Shown piece by piece: positions 17,962-27,688 of a stretch of 64,000 nucleotides of DNA. This DNA is from Paenibacillus xylanexedens (lineage in GTDB: Bacteria; Bacillota; Bacilli; Paenibacillales; Paenibacillaceae). The DNA is taken from contig NZ_CP018620.1 in NCBI RefSeq assembly GCF_001908275.1, positions 1,178,001 through 1,242,000 on the forward strand, read 5' to 3'. The notes below the pieces were generated by a model. That model had not been told where the DNA came from and did not search any database. It was given only the letters and a program-made list of their open reading frames with translations. Within the stretch, counting starts at the first letter, position 1. Each line of letters opens with the position of its first letter. A program made the position numbers and the translations under genes.

Positions 17962-20028
17962 ATGGGGAAAAGAAAAGGGTTAGGGCATAGGATCAAAAAT
18001 ATGTCGCTTAAAATCAAATTGCCTTTCATGATCAGTGTATTGGTTGTTTTGGTTCTGTTAGGTGCAACGACCACAAGTTATATGATTTCATCTGATGTTG
18101 TGGTCAAGAAAAGCAAGGATGAAATGAATGTGATGGCTGACCGCCTTGGGGAAGGGCTTTGGACAGCTATGCAGCTTCAACAACAATTGAGTCATGCCAT
18201 ATCGGTGCATAATACCTTCAAGGAACTCTTGGAGTTGCGTGATACCAATGAAATGCCAGATGAGACCTTTTTTACACATGAGAATCCATATTTCAACAGA
18301 GCAAATACGATTCTCACTGACAGTATATCCGATACGGAAGGCTCCAAGCCGGACCTGTTCGTATTTGACAAGGAAGGAACCATGGTGGCGGGGACCATGC
18401 CAGAAGTCATTGGTCAGTCACGGGGAGATCGGGAATATTTTAAGGAATCCATACTGGGGAAATCCTTCATCAGTGACGCGGTCGTCTCTAAGACTAGCAA
18501 GAAGCTCATTATTGTATTCTCGGAGCCTATCACCGATGAACAGGGGAATATACTAGGTGTGTTCGCCATGTCGGTGGACAGCAGCTTTTTCCTGGGGCAA
18601 CTGGGAGACATTAAAATCAATGCCGAAGGCAGAGTTGAAGTGCTGAGCCGGAGCGGCATCATCATGTATGATTCACTGGACCCTTCCATTGTGGGACAAA
18701 CGCTGGAAGCGGACAAGGAAGCGATGGGAATCATCGAGGCCAGAGCCACTGACAAAGTGAAAATCACTTCGATGGATCGAGATAACATCTATTATCGCGT
18801 TAATCAGATTCCCGGGGCAGATCTATCTGTGGTCATCATTGACGATTATGACGATATCAAGCGCCCAATAGAGGATATCCAACGTCAGATGGTTATCGTG
18901 ACCTTGATCGGAGTTGCTCTGGCTATTGGTGTGGGACTGCTGATTTCTCGTAGTATTACAAGACCTATCATTCGTCTGATCGGACTGTTCCAACAGCTTG
19001 CTCAAGGCAATCTGACCGTTAAGGCCAATGGCAGATATAACAGTGAATTCAAAGATCTGGCGGAGAGCTTTAATGGTATGGTGGAGCAGAACAGGAATCT
19101 CATTACCGATATGAATAATTCAATCCATGTCCTTCAAGCCAGCACTCAGGAATTGGAGGAGACATCCAGACAGACGGCAAGATCCATTGATGAGACATCG
19201 GCGACGTCCATGGGGATTGCAAAAGCCATGGAGGCCCAATCGGAAGATACCGAGCAGATTGCAGGCAAATTCAACAGCTTTGGCGATAAAGTAGCTGCCA
19301 TGAACAGCAGTGCACAGGATGTGAAGGCAAGAGCGGATGAGATCGAATCTGTATTCCACAACGGGAATGAAGTCGTGAATGAACTGATGCGTATCAACGA
19401 GGTGAACGAACGGGAAGTGGAGAAGATCTCGGAGATTACCGTCAAACTTCAAACGAGTTCGGGCAGTATTAGTCAGATCACGGAAGCCATCAGCCAGATT
19501 GCGAAGCAGACCAATCTGCTTGCATTGAATGCTTCAATTGAAGCATCACGGGCTGGGGAGCATGGCAGAGGATTTGCAGTTGTAGCCGAGGAGATCCGCA
19601 ATCTGGCAGAGCAGAGTTCCCGCCAATCCAAGGAAATCTCCAGCATTACCGAGCAGAATCTGGCCGATGTCGCCGAGAACAACCAAAGTGTTGCCGAAAT
19701 TCATACCATCTCGTCCAGACAGGATGAGCTTGTCTTGCAGACTCGTCAGGCATTTGATGTGATTCTGGAGAAGGTAACGGTCATTAATCAACAGATCGCT
19801 ACGATGGCAGGACAGATGCAGGAGATGTTACAGAATAAGGATGATGTACTGGAGTCAGCCCATAGTTTGTCGGCTTCAGGAGAGCAGGTATCTGCTTCGG
19901 TTGAAGAGGTAACAGCAACCATGATGGAGCAATCTTCAACAGTACAGCAGTTGGCCAACATGGTGGATACGATCGATCAATTGACGCAAAAGCTGGCCGA
20001 ATCGGCTGCGCGATTCAAGGTGGAGTAA
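17962..20028 (+). CDS. Methyl-accepting chemotaxis protein with extracellular Cache domain
   Basis: A 688-residue chemoreceptor. TM1 lies near residues 18-40, an extracellular double-Cache sensor spans about 45-290 ([26 protein letters not shown]), TM2 is [19 protein letters not shown], then HAMP, and a long cytoplasmic MCP coiled coil. The signalling tip is [20 protein letters not shown]. dCache sensors commonly bind amino or organic acids; the ligand here is unknown. I prefer the ATG at 17962, just before the basic juxtamembrane stretch; an upstream ATG at 17911 would add 17 residues. Monocistronic. Confidence 0.9.
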   Translation: MGKRKGLGHRIKNMSLKIKLPFMISVLVVLVLLGATTTSYMISSDVVVKKSKDEMNVMADRLGEGLWTAMQLQQQLSHAISVHNTFKELLELRDTNEMPDETFFTHENPYFNRANTILTDSISDTEGSKPDLFVFDKEGTMVAGTMPEVIGQSRGDREYFKESILGKSFISDAVVSKTSKKLIIVFSEPITDEQGNILGVFAMSVDSSFFLGQLGDIKINAEGRVEVLSRSGIIMYDSLDPSIVGQTLEADKEAMGIIEARATDKVKITSMDRDNIYYRVNQIPGADLSVVIIDDYDDIKRPIEDIQRQMVIVTLIGVALAIGVGLLISRSITRPIIRLIGLFQQLAQGNLTVKANGRYNSEFKDLAESFNGMVEQNRNLITDMNNSIHVLQASTQELEETSRQTARSIDETSATSMGIAKAMEAQSEDTEQIAGKFNSFGDKVAAMNSSAQDVKARADEIESVFHNGNEVVNELMRINEVNEREVEKISEITVKLQTSSGSISQITEAISQIAKQTNLLALNASIEASRAGEHGRGFAVVAEEIRNLAEQSSRQSKEISSITEQNLADVAENNQSVAEIHTISSRQDELVLQTRQAFDVILEKVTVINQQIATMAGQMQEMLQNKDDVLESAHSLSASGEQVSASVEEVTATMMEQSSTVQQLANMVDTIDQLTQKLAESAARFKVE

Positions 20029-20058
20029 GGTGTTAATTGAATAGGTATAAAGAGAAGA

Positions 20059-20097
20059 CAAAAGGCACTCTGTATGAGTGCCTTTTGCTTTGTTTTT
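20059..20097 (+). terminator. Terminator after the chemoreceptor gene
   Basis: CAAAAGGCACTC and GAGTGCCTTTTG form a perfect 12-bp stem with a 5-nt loop, followed by a T-rich tail. Confidence 0.92.
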
Positions 20098-20178
20098 TAT
20101 GGTCTCGATTAATGTGCTCTAGTCCATTTAGTAATCAAGAAGATCAGCGGTTGAAAGAGGGGTACTGAGTTACCTATA

Positions 20179-21042
20179 TCAAAACGTGATGCACTTCTGG
20201 TTCAGCAGCTTCATGAATTGATCCAACGTACTACTGACATACCGATCCTCACCGCGGACAAAGGTTGTCGTGGTATGAGTATAGCGATCTGCGAGATCAA
20301 ATACGGAGAAATCATCCGGTTTCTTGTGAATAACGCTGCACGGCATAATGGTAAATGCGATTCCTGACTCCACACAGCTGAGCAGGTTTTCCATCGTACT
20401 CACTTCGATGATATTACGTGCGGACAACCCTTCTTCCTGCAAAAATTCTTCGGTCATTTCACGATAAGGACAGCCCTCGGGGAAAACAACCCATGATACT
20501 TGGCACAGACTTTCGGGTGGTGTATCCATCCGCTTGGAGATGATATGAACAGTGTCCTGCATCTCATATTCCACCTTCAAACCTTCTTTCACACAAGCCC
20601 CGCTGATAAAAGCACCATCAATCTCATCGTCCTGTATTTTCTTACGCAGTACTTTGGGTGAAGTGGCGTTGACGAGTGAGATGGACACCTTCGGGTAGGT
20701 TATCTGATATTCATTCAGGATCTCCATAAAACGGCTGGATGCCGCCGTTTCTACAATGCCGATTTTCAGCGTGCCGGAAGGCTCACCGGGATCGGTCATA
20801 TCCTGCTTCAGATCGTACAAAAGGTTGTGAATCTGTGTGGCGTACTGGACGAACTGTTCTCCTTTGGAGGTCAGTACAACACCTTTGGGAAATCGGTTGA
20901 ACAACTGGATTTGATATTCCTGCTCCAGTTTTTTGATACGTGTAGTGACATTGGATTGTGCGTAATTCAGTTCTTTGGCAGCCTGTGAGATTTTGCCTGA
21001 ACGTGCCACCGCGAGAACAATATCGATATCGGAAAGTTCCAT
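20179..21042 (-). CDS. LysR-family transcriptional regulator
   Basis: A 287-residue regulator with an N-terminal winged HTH (LSDIDIVLAVARSGKISQAAKELNYAQSNVTTRI in pieces, about 3-40) and a LysR substrate-binding domain (GTLKIGIVETAASSRFMEIL, about 90 onward). I use the ATG at 21042 because GGAGGGG lies 5 bp upstream and the length is then typical; upstream in-frame starts lack a ribosome site. It is divergent from the old yellow enzyme gene with a 156-bp shared intergenic region, the classical arrangement for a LysR regulator and its target. Confidence 0.88.
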   Translation of the reverse strand: MELSDIDIVLAVARSGKISQAAKELNYAQSNVTTRIKKLEQEYQIQLFNRFPKGVVLTSKGEQFVQYATQIHNLLYDLKQDMTDPGEPSGTLKIGIVETAASSRFMEILNEYQITYPKVSISLVNATSPKVLRKKIQDDEIDGAFISGACVKEGLKVEYEMQDTVHIISKRMDTPPESLCQVSWVVFPEGCPYREMTEEFLQEEGLSARNIIEVSTMENLLSCVESGIAFTIMPCSVIHKKPDDFSVFDLADRYTHTTTTFVRGEDRYVSSTLDQFMKLLNQKCITF

Positions 21043-21198
21043 GCTGTCCCCTCCTGAACGTTGATTAACTTCAATTAATTCGGCAAATGGTGATGTTAGG
21101 TATCTCTCTGAGAGATACAACTATATATTTCAATCATTTTACGATATATCGGAGCCGCCGTACAATATCCTTAATGACAAAGAGAGTAGGGATATGAC

Positions 21199-22260
21199 AT
21201 GGATAACATGAATACACATTCAACACTATTAAGCCCGGTAACGATTCATCAGTGGCAATTAAGGAACCGAATTGTGATGGCACCGTTGACCCGGGGATTT
21301 GCTGATGATCGGGAGGGGACCGTGACGGATGAGATGGTGGCGTATTATGAGCAGCGTGCGCGTGATGGCGTGGGACTGATCATTACCGAGGGCATTAACC
21401 CGAATCTGGCAGGCAAAGGCACCTACGGCATCCCCGGTTTATATACAGATGAACAGACGACTTCTTGGAAAAGGGTAACGGATGCTGTTCACAGACATGG
21501 CGGCACCATTATTGCTCAACTGTGGCATGTCGGCAGGTTGTCCCACTCCGATCTGATCGGAACCACTCCAGTGGCACCTTCCAGCCTTGCGGCAGAGGGA
21601 AGAGTGCATAAGCTGCATAAGCCGTATCAGGTTCCCCAAGCGATGAGTACACAGGATATAGCGGATACGATTCAGCATTTTCAGACTGCTGCCCGCAATG
21701 CGGTTCTTGCGGGGTTCGACGGGATCGAGCTGCATGCTGCGCATGGGTATCTAATCGACCAGTTTATCAATGAGAAGACCAACCACAGAACAGATGAATA
21801 CGGAGGAGACACTGCGGGCAGATTGCGGTTCTTGCGAGATATTATTGTGGCTGTGAAAAAAGAGATCAGTGTAGATCGCATATCGGTACGATTTTCCGAG
21901 AAAAAGGATGATGATGCATCCTATGCATGGGCAGACAAAGCTGGAATGATCGATGCATACCTGAACTTGTTCCGCGAGACGGGAATTACGATCTTGCATC
22001 CCTCAACAGATCATTATGCGAAAGCATGGGAAGGGGAGCAGTCTTTTCACGAGCGGATTCGTAGTCGGTGGGATGGAATCATCATTGGTGTGGGGGATTT
22101 GGATGTTCAAACCGCGGAGCACGCGATTGGTGAGGGAAGCATAGATCTGGCAGCGTTCGGCAGACCGTTTATCGCCAATCCAGATCTGGTACAGAGACTG
22201 CATGCGGGTCAGCAATTGGTCGAGTATGATGCTGCTACGCATCAGCCCGTGTTGGTGTGA
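21199..22260 (+). CDS. Old yellow enzyme-family NADH:flavin oxidoreductase
   Basis: A 353-residue FMN-dependent TIM-barrel enzyme that reduces activated C=C bonds of enones or nitro compounds. Signatures: RNRIVMAPLTRGF near residues 22-34, IAQLWHVGR, GFDGIELHAAHGYLIDQF with the catalytic His region, and NHRTDEYGGDTAGRLRF. C-terminal phosphate-binding AAFGRPFIANPDLV. It is probably controlled by the divergent LysR regulator. It lies next to the BacA-like/ATP-grasp locus but is on the opposite strand and separated from that locus's exporter by a terminator, so a joint pathway is not shown. Confidence 0.9.
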   Translation: MDNMNTHSTLLSPVTIHQWQLRNRIVMAPLTRGFADDREGTVTDEMVAYYEQRARDGVGLIITEGINPNLAGKGTYGIPGLYTDEQTTSWKRVTDAVHRHGGTIIAQLWHVGRLSHSDLIGTTPVAPSSLAAEGRVHKLHKPYQVPQAMSTQDIADTIQHFQTAARNAVLAGFDGIELHAAHGYLIDQFINEKTNHRTDEYGGDTAGRLRFLRDIIVAVKKEISVDRISVRFSEKKDDDASYAWADKAGMIDAYLNLFRETGITILHPSTDHYAKAWEGEQSFHERIRSRWDGIIIGVGDLDVQTAEHAIGEGSIDLAAFGRPFIANPDLVQRLHAGQQLVEYDAATHQPVLV

Positions 22261-22270
22261 AAATAAAGTG

Positions 22271-22296
22271 AAAAAAAGGGCAGAATAGGCTGCCCT
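22271..22296 (-). terminator. Terminator of the ATP-grasp/MFS operon
   Basis: On the minus strand AGGGCAG-CCTATT-CTGCCCT followed by seven T, 6 bp after the MFS stop codon. Confidence 0.9.
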
Positions 22297-22301
22297 GAGG
22301 T

Positions 22302-23585
22302 TCAGATACTTTTGGAGTGATCCAGCGGTTTCATTTCGTTTTTTCTTGTTGAGCTTTTTTCGATATACCAGAGAATAATCATAGACAACGCATAGAACAG
22401 ACTGACAGCCAGAATAATGATCCATACACTTTCCATGTCCATGCTTTTGATGAAAATGCCTGTCAAATATGGGCTAAGTGTATAACCCAGGCAACCTACG
22501 AATAACAGCAAGCCATTAAACCGGCCCTGATGTGTATCGGGTACACGCGAAGCAATATACAGATTGATGTTGGTCTGCACGAGAATCTCTCCAATGGTCC
22601 ACAGCACCGTGGATAAGGCGACGATGGAAAAATGGGGGAAGGTTCCCAGCAGGTTCAAGGCTCCAAATCCGATTCCATAGAAGAGTGCGCCTGTGGCTAT
22701 GGAGTTTAGGGCAGTTAATTTGCGTGTAGCGGACAGGATCACGGTGGTAAGAATAATGACGCTAATGGCATTGATGGTCATGACAGAGCCGTAATATGCT
22801 GCTCCGTTCTCGCCAAATGAGTGATTCATCTGGAGTGGGAGGCTGAATGAGTATTGCATATAGATAAAATAGTTAAGAAATGACACAACGATGAAAAAGG
22901 CAACAAGTGGATTTTTCAGCAGTAGTCTGAATAACGGCGAAGGTGGTTGGCTCGATCGTTGTTGTTCTTGTTGTCCAGCATGTTCGCTGTTTGTTGATGC
23001 CAATTCCTTGCGTGTGCCGATCTTAACTTGGTTGATGATGATAAAGGTAGATATCAGAAACACGGTACCGATACTTATAAAGACAATGTTGACGTGATCC
23101 TTGATAAAAAAACCGGCGACCAGTGGTCCGATGGCTATACCCAGATTGGCCCCCAGATACATGAGGGAAAAGGCGGACTTTCGCTCTTTCTCCTCCGTAC
23201 ACAGTTGAATAATCAGTGCATTATAAGCAGGCCGGGTAATGCTGATGAAAAACATGACTGCAATCAGAAGGTAACCAACGGTAAGGGTGCCTGACCAAAA
23301 AGAGCAGCTTATAATCATGATGGCAGACAACAGTTGTCCGATGACAATAATTGTTTTTTTGCCCATAAGATCGCTTAAATAGCCGCCAAGAAGTACACCG
23401 GGTCCGCTAATCAGGGCTGCCATGGACACAAAGATCCCTGCACTGACCACATTCATGCCCATCTGTAACGTAAGCACCAAGGTAATCAGGGAGAATACAA
23501 AATCTCCCGTGCTGTTAATCGTTCTGGCTAAACAGAGATAATAGATATCGCGGCTCAGACCCGCGTACGTTTTGAATAACGACAA
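22302..23585 (-). CDS. MFS transporter, probable exporter of the adjacent ligase product
   Basis: A 427-residue major facilitator with twelve predicted helices. The inter-helix 2-3 motif reads GGYLSDLMGKKTIIVIGQ, and a hydrophilic, Gln/Ser-rich central loop (about 190-215) separates the two halves. It starts with TTG at 23585 supported by GGGGAGGG. It is 66 bp downstream of the ATP-grasp ligase gene in the same operon. In bacilysin clusters an MFS protein (BacE) exports the dipeptide and gives self-protection, so a similar role is inferred. Confidence 0.85.
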   Translation of the reverse strand: MSLFKTYAGLSRDIYYLCLARTINSTGDFVFSLITLVLTLQMGMNVVSAGIFVSMAALISGPGVLLGGYLSDLMGKKTIIVIGQLLSAIMIISCSFWSGTLTVGYLLIAVMFFISITRPAYNALIIQLCTEEKERKSAFSLMYLGANLGIAIGPLVAGFFIKDHVNIVFISIGTVFLISTFIIINQVKIGTRKELASTNSEHAGQQEQQRSSQPPSPLFRLLLKNPLVAFFIVVSFLNYFIYMQYSFSLPLQMNHSFGENGAAYYGSVMTINAISVIILTTVILSATRKLTALNSIATGALFYGIGFGALNLLGTFPHFSIVALSTVLWTIGEILVQTNINLYIASRVPDTHQGRFNGLLLFVGCLGYTLSPYLTGIFIKSMDMESVWIIILAVSLFYALSMIILWYIEKSSTRKNEMKPLDHSKSI

Positions 23586-23651
23586 TAATTCCAGCCCTCC
23601 CCAAGATAACCGTCACTCCAGACCAAAAACAGTGAGGATGATCCGTACATC

Positions 23652-24893
23652 TTACACAGTTTCAGCAACCGTCACTTCAATCTTGAAACGATCGTACATA
23701 TCCAGCAGGGTTTGACGCAATTCCTCGAACGAATCACCCTCCACGATAGCATAGCCTGATCGGGTCATGGTATCGTTGACGTCCCCCGCCCGCTGCCCCA
23801 CTTGATAGGATACATTAAACTCAACGATGCCAGGGATATCGGCATAATCCTCTATCCCGGATATGTGTTGAATTACCCCTGCGCGTGAAGGGAAGCAGAT
23901 CATGCCTGTGAATTTATGGCGCGTCTCCTGTTGCTTAAATTCATATATTCCAACTTCCAGATCAGTGACGGCTTCGAAGAAATCAACGCCATGGGTGTTC
24001 TTGATACAAGGAGGCATGACATGCGATCCCCCGATTCTTGCACCAATTTCTCCAAACACCACTTCTCCTTCCGGAGTCAGAAAAAGTTCGGCATGTGTTA
24101 CGGATTGATTGATACCCAGGGCAGCAATGACCCGTTCATTAAGTTCTTTGATGTGATGGATAAAATCAGCTTCCGTGCCTTCAGGGAACGTAATACTGGC
24201 TGGAGGTTTCTGCTTCGTCGCAATATCCAGGCAGTTATACAGGTATTGGGATACGGATGCAAATACAACCTTGCCCTTGGACACAATGGAATCACAATGA
24301 AACTCCGTACCGTGAATGAATTCCTCCAGCAAATCCCTTTGCTGTGCTTGTCTTGTATGGTGCAGATAATGTACCAGTTCATCCATGCTGGACAATTTGA
24401 ACGTATTGATACTTCCATATCCGCTGAGTGGCTTCACAATAATCGGGAAGCCGTGTACAGCAGTGAAACGAATATAGTCCTGTTCATGTAGAGCAATGGC
24501 AATTTCGGATGTCCGAATTCCGCGTTGATGCAGCATTTGTTTCATGATCCATTTGTTGCGAACAGCCTCAGCCTGATTGCGCTGCATACCGGGGATCCCG
24601 AACTCGGAACGGAGCTGACCACCGATCTCAATCGCATTCTCACCCGGCGTTAACAGAGCAGAGATGGAATGGGATTCTCGGATCTGCATCATATGCTCCC
24701 GGATGGCATCTACGGACTCCAGATGATCGACATATCTAATTTCATCAAAGAAGTCCCTGAGGACCTCATCATGATGCAAATTATGCCGTTCAATAATCAG
24801 AATTTTCTTGTGATCCGCCAATTTCTGCAAAGGTTTAATGAAGTTTAATCCAGTTGGAAGCCTGAAATCAGATATGTATACAATGGTTTTCAT
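23652..24893 (-). CDS. ATP-grasp carboxylate-amine ligase (L-amino acid ligase type)
   Basis: A 413-residue cytoplasmic ligase. N-terminal Rossmann-like domain (KTIVYISDFRLPTGLNFI), central ATP-grasp fold with the ATP-binding FPIIVKPLSGYGSINTFKL (about 145-163), LLEEFIHGTEFHCDSIVSKG, and the metal-binding VVFGEIGARIGGSHVMP (about 280-296), followed by a LAL_C2-like C-terminal domain. Such enzymes join two amino acids through an acyl-phosphate; BacD of bacilysin synthesis is the model. The ATG at 24893 is chosen because the product then starts at the Rossmann strand; AAAGGGG is somewhat far upstream. Divergent from the BacA-like gene. Confidence 0.85.
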   Translation of the reverse strand: MKTIVYISDFRLPTGLNFIKPLQKLADHKKILIIERHNLHHDEVLRDFFDEIRYVDHLESVDAIREHMMQIRESHSISALLTPGENAIEIGGQLRSEFGIPGMQRNQAEAVRNKWIMKQMLHQRGIRTSEIAIALHEQDYIRFTAVHGFPIIVKPLSGYGSINTFKLSSMDELVHYLHHTRQAQQRDLLEEFIHGTEFHCDSIVSKGKVVFASVSQYLYNCLDIATKQKPPASITFPEGTEADFIHHIKELNERVIAALGINQSVTHAELFLTPEGEVVFGEIGARIGGSHVMPPCIKNTHGVDFFEAVTDLEVGIYEFKQQETRHKFTGMICFPSRAGVIQHISGIEDYADIPGIVEFNVSYQVGQRAGDVNDTMTRSGYAIVEGDSFEELRQTLLDMYDRFKIEVTVAETV

Positions 24894-25041
24894 ACGTTCT
24901 CGTAAATCCCCTTTCAACAAAATACTAAAAATAGTAAAAATTCATTTCATAACATTATAGCTCAATATTTTCCATTTTGAATACACCATTTAGTTAAAAA
25001 TATGAACTAAAATACATATTTATGTTGCGTTAAAGTGTTAA

Positions 25042-25070
25042 TTGACAATAGGAATTTTTTAGTATACGAT
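25042..25070 (+). promoter_or_regulatory. Promoter of the BacA-like/DUF2000 operon
   Basis: TTGACA, a 17-bp spacer and TACGAT lie 41 bp upstream of the BacA-like start, in an AT-rich region shared with the divergent ATP-grasp operon. Confidence 0.6.
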
Positions 25071-25110
25071 CTTTAGCGGATTAGAAATAAAAAGGAGGAA
25101 ATAGAAATAA

Positions 25111-25674
25111 ATGGAGATCGTTAAAGAGAAATATGCCATACTGGGAACGCTGGGAGACGATGAAGGATTCCTGACTTGCAGCATGCATATCGCGAAAAAA
25201 CTAGGCAACTCGGAACGTATCAAGCCATACCCTGAATTTGAAGCGGCTGCGGAAGACTTGAGATCAGGGATCATATCCTGCTTACTGGTCCCCGGGGCGT
25301 ATCCCAAGCTCAACAGCTTCATCATGGATTCTGAACTAGCGGTGTCTGAGAGCTTTGTGGAGAAAATTCCTGCGCTGGTTCTATCCGGCTTCCATGCGGT
25401 ATGTCCCGATCAGATCGATATTATCTATCATCATCCAGCAACCACATACTTGTTATCTGAACTTGATACAACCTATAGAGAGAACAGCACCGTATCGTCC
25501 AACCCTGAAGCTTGCAGGAAGGTCATGCACAACACGGAGAATTCCATTGCGCTCACGAATCAGCTATGCGCTGATCATTACGGGCTTGTGACCTACAAAG
25601 TATTGCGTGAGGGAATCAATATGCCATGGGTATGTTTTACACAAAATACACAGAGGGTGAATACAGTCATATGA
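25111..25674 (+). CDS. Prephenate dehydratase-like protein (BacA-like)
   Basis: A 187-residue single-domain protein of the prephenate dehydratase/BacA fold without a C-terminal ACT domain. Clearest similarity to BacA is the C-terminal IALTNQLCADHYGLVTYKVL, matching the BacA region IALTNELARQKYGL. The early part (AILGTLGDDEGFLTCSMHIA) replaces the GPEGT-type loop of true dehydratases. BacA decarboxylates prephenate without aromatisation at the start of anticapsin synthesis. Its key residues cannot be verified here, so the reaction is open. AAAGGAGG ribosome site. It overlaps the next gene by ATGA, so the two are translationally coupled. Confidence 0.72.
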   Translation: MEIVKEKYAILGTLGDDEGFLTCSMHIAKKLGNSERIKPYPEFEAAAEDLRSGIISCLLVPGAYPKLNSFIMDSELAVSESFVEKIPALVLSGFHAVCPDQIDIIYHHPATTYLLSELDTTYRENSTVSSNPEACRKVMHNTENSIALTNQLCADHYGLVTYKVLREGINMPWVCFTQNTQRVNTVI

Positions 25675-26081
25675 AAAGAATTGCTATTATACTGGATAAA
25701 AATCTGGAACCTGGCGCCGCCGCCAATGTGGCTGCCCTGTTAATGGGACAAGCAGCCCTGAATGAGCCGGGGTTATATTCTGATCAACCTGTGTTGGATC
25801 ATAGCGGCGTTCAGCATGCGGGCATCCGATATAGCACTGTCATTCTGAAGGCCGGGGAGAATCAACTGATCAATCTGGCCAGACTCTGCTCAGATGACAG
25901 CGGGGAACTGAGCCATGTTGTTTTTTCACAGACAGGCCAATCGCTCAACAATGCCTTTGAACAATATGCAGTTGAAATTGCTTCGATGGAATTGGAAGCT
26001 ACCAAAGTGGTAGGTGTCATTGTATGGGGCGAGGATGATCAAGTTAGGGTAGCAACCAAAAAATTCAGTGTCATGAAATAA
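25671..26081 (+). CDS. DUF2000-family protein
   Basis: A 136-residue soluble protein starting at the ATG that overlaps the BacA-like stop codon (ATGA). It shows the DUF2000 pattern: RIAIILDKNLEPGAAANVAALLMGQ at the start, then YSTVILKAGENQLINLAR and a C-terminal VVGVIVWGEDDQVRVATKKF. DUF2000 is of unknown function, sometimes associated with peptidyl-tRNA hydrolase-like folds. Coupling to the BacA-like gene suggests it takes part in the same pathway, but no reaction can be named. Confidence 0.78.
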   Translation: MKRIAIILDKNLEPGAAANVAALLMGQAALNEPGLYSDQPVLDHSGVQHAGIRYSTVILKAGENQLINLARLCSDDSGELSHVVFSQTGQSLNNAFEQYAVEIASMELEATKVVGVIVWGEDDQVRVATKKFSVMK

Positions 26082-26084
26082 GGG

Positions 26085-26130
26085 AAAAGGGCAGAAGCGG
26101 ATCTTAGGGATCACTCTGCCCTTCTTTATA
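26085..26130. terminator. Terminator between the DUF2000 gene and the MFS pump
   Basis: AAGGGCAGA pairs with TCTGCCCTT around an inner GGATC/GATC stem. It lies between convergent genes and probably serves both. Confidence 0.85.
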
Positions 26131-26192
26131 TATGAAAGAATTGTTATAGAGGTTGTTCTCGGTACTGAAAACCGACCTTTTTGAACACGCAC

Positions 26193-27413
26193 TTATAGAT
26201 GATTGCTGACAACGGCAGCTTTCTTTTCCGTAAAGTAATACACCAAAGCGAGCAGCGGCATGATCATGCCAATCAGCGTTGTGAGATTCCAGCCTCCGTT
26301 AGCATAAGACCAGCTTCCAAGGGATGAACCGATCGCACCGCCAACAAAAAAGATCGACATGAATATACCATTCACGCGCCCTCTCGCTTCATTTCCTAGC
26401 GAATAGATGATGCGTTGACCCAGCACCAGATTTCCCGAGACAGCCATATCCAATGTGATCGCCACGATCACAAGCAGGATCAATGCAAACGTGGAGTGGC
26501 TATGGAACACATAAGCAAGACCGAACGAAGCAACAGCGATCACCATGGCAGCACCCGTCAGAATACGTGTTAGTCCGCGATCAGCCAATCTTCCGGCAAT
26601 AGGAGCGGCAATAGCACCTCCGACACCAGCCAGTGCGAACCAGGCAATACCTTGCTGTGACATGTCAAAATCGTTAGCGAGCCTGAGCGGAACCGTAGTC
26701 CAGAACAAGCTGAAAGCACCAAACAGACTGGCCTGATAGAACGCCCGGCGGCGCAGCAGCGGCATCGTTCTGAACAGTGTGCCCAAGGAAACGATTAATT
26801 GCCCGTATTTCAAGGTGGGTTCAGGCTGGCGAGCAGGAAGAGCACGTGATAGGAGCAGCATTAGAAGTGTTATGACAATGGCGGAGAATACAAAGACCGT
26901 CTGCCATCCGAAGAGGCTGGTGATAAAGCTTGCGACAGGACGAGCCAGCATGATACCAAGCAACAGACCACTCATTACATTGCCAACAACCCGTCCGCGT
27001 TGTTCCTCGGAAGTAAGATATGTCGCATAGGGCACCAGAATCTGAGCGACGACAGAACCTATCCCAATGAACAGAGAGGCAGTCAGAAATACAACAGCAG
27101 TGGGCGAGAAAGCCGCAGCAATGAGGGCAACGACCAGTACGATGAGGAAAAGAACGACCAGGCGTCGATTCTCGGTAATGTCACTGAGCGGCACGATAAA
27201 CAGCAAACCAATGACATAACCAATCTGAGTCAATGTTACGATCAATCCGGCAGCGGCAGAAGACAGCCCCGTTGTCATGCTGATTGGACCGATAACGGTC
27301 TGAGCATAATACAGATTTGCCACGATCAATCCACAAGCTGATGCCAGCAAAAAAATAATCCAGGTGGGTACAGGTGCCTTCTTCACTTGTTGTCTCATAT
27401 CCATCATAATCAT
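26193..27413 (-). CDS. MFS drug-efflux-type transporter
   Basis: A 406-residue twelve-helix major facilitator (arabinose efflux/AraJ-like branch). Motif A appears as VPLSDITENRRLVVLFLIV in the first half and AGRLADRGLTRIL in the second. It starts MIMMDMRQQVKK with GGAGG just upstream; one of the next ATGs may be the true start. It is divergent from a TetR regulator, with promoters of both genes carrying an ATACGTT motif, the usual set-up for a drug- or metabolite-inducible pump. Confidence 0.88.
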   Translation of the reverse strand: MIMMDMRQQVKKAPVPTWIIFLLASACGLIVANLYYAQTVIGPISMTTGLSSAAAGLIVTLTQIGYVIGLLFIVPLSDITENRRLVVLFLIVLVVALIAAAFSPTAVVFLTASLFIGIGSVVAQILVPYATYLTSEEQRGRVVGNVMSGLLLGIMLARPVASFITSLFGWQTVFVFSAIVITLLMLLLSRALPARQPEPTLKYGQLIVSLGTLFRTMPLLRRRAFYQASLFGAFSLFWTTVPLRLANDFDMSQQGIAWFALAGVGGAIAAPIAGRLADRGLTRILTGAAMVIAVASFGLAYVFHSHSTFALILLVIVAITLDMAVSGNLVLGQRIIYSLGNEARGRVNGIFMSIFFVGGAIGSSLGSWSYANGGWNLTTLIGMIMPLLALVYYFTEKKAAVVSNHL

Positions 27414-27502
27414 CCTCCACAGTTCTAAATTGGTATTCCCAATACACAGGTGATATTTAAAAATGTTAATTACTAAACGGTGTGTACACTAATTACAAAT
27501 AT

Positions 27503-27531
27503 ATAATAAACTAAACGTATAGTATTGTAAA
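27503..27531 (-). promoter_or_regulatory. Promoter of the MFS pump with operator-like motif
   Basis: Minus strand: TTTACA, 17-bp spacer, TATTAT. The spacer contains TATACGTT, sharing ATACGTT with the dyad at the divergent TetR promoter. Confidence 0.6.
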
Positions 27532-27592
27532 TAGGCTCTACATATTTTAATGAGAAAGTTAATGAGGATGAAAAGGTGAGCGTAGGATGGAA

Positions 27593-27634
27593 TTGTGTGT
27601 ACTCATGGCAGTTTAGTATAATGAACGTATCGTT
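27593..27634 (+). promoter_or_regulatory. TetR gene promoter and operator candidate
   Basis: TTGTGT, an 18-bp spacer and TATAAT are followed at once by AACG-TAT-CGTT (27624-27634), a perfect 4-3-4 dyad at the expected transcription start, where a bound repressor would block its own gene. Confidence 0.6.
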
Positions 27635-27688
27635 TTTATGAAAAATACTGATGATTAAATATATTTTATACATCCAGGAGGGCTCAAG

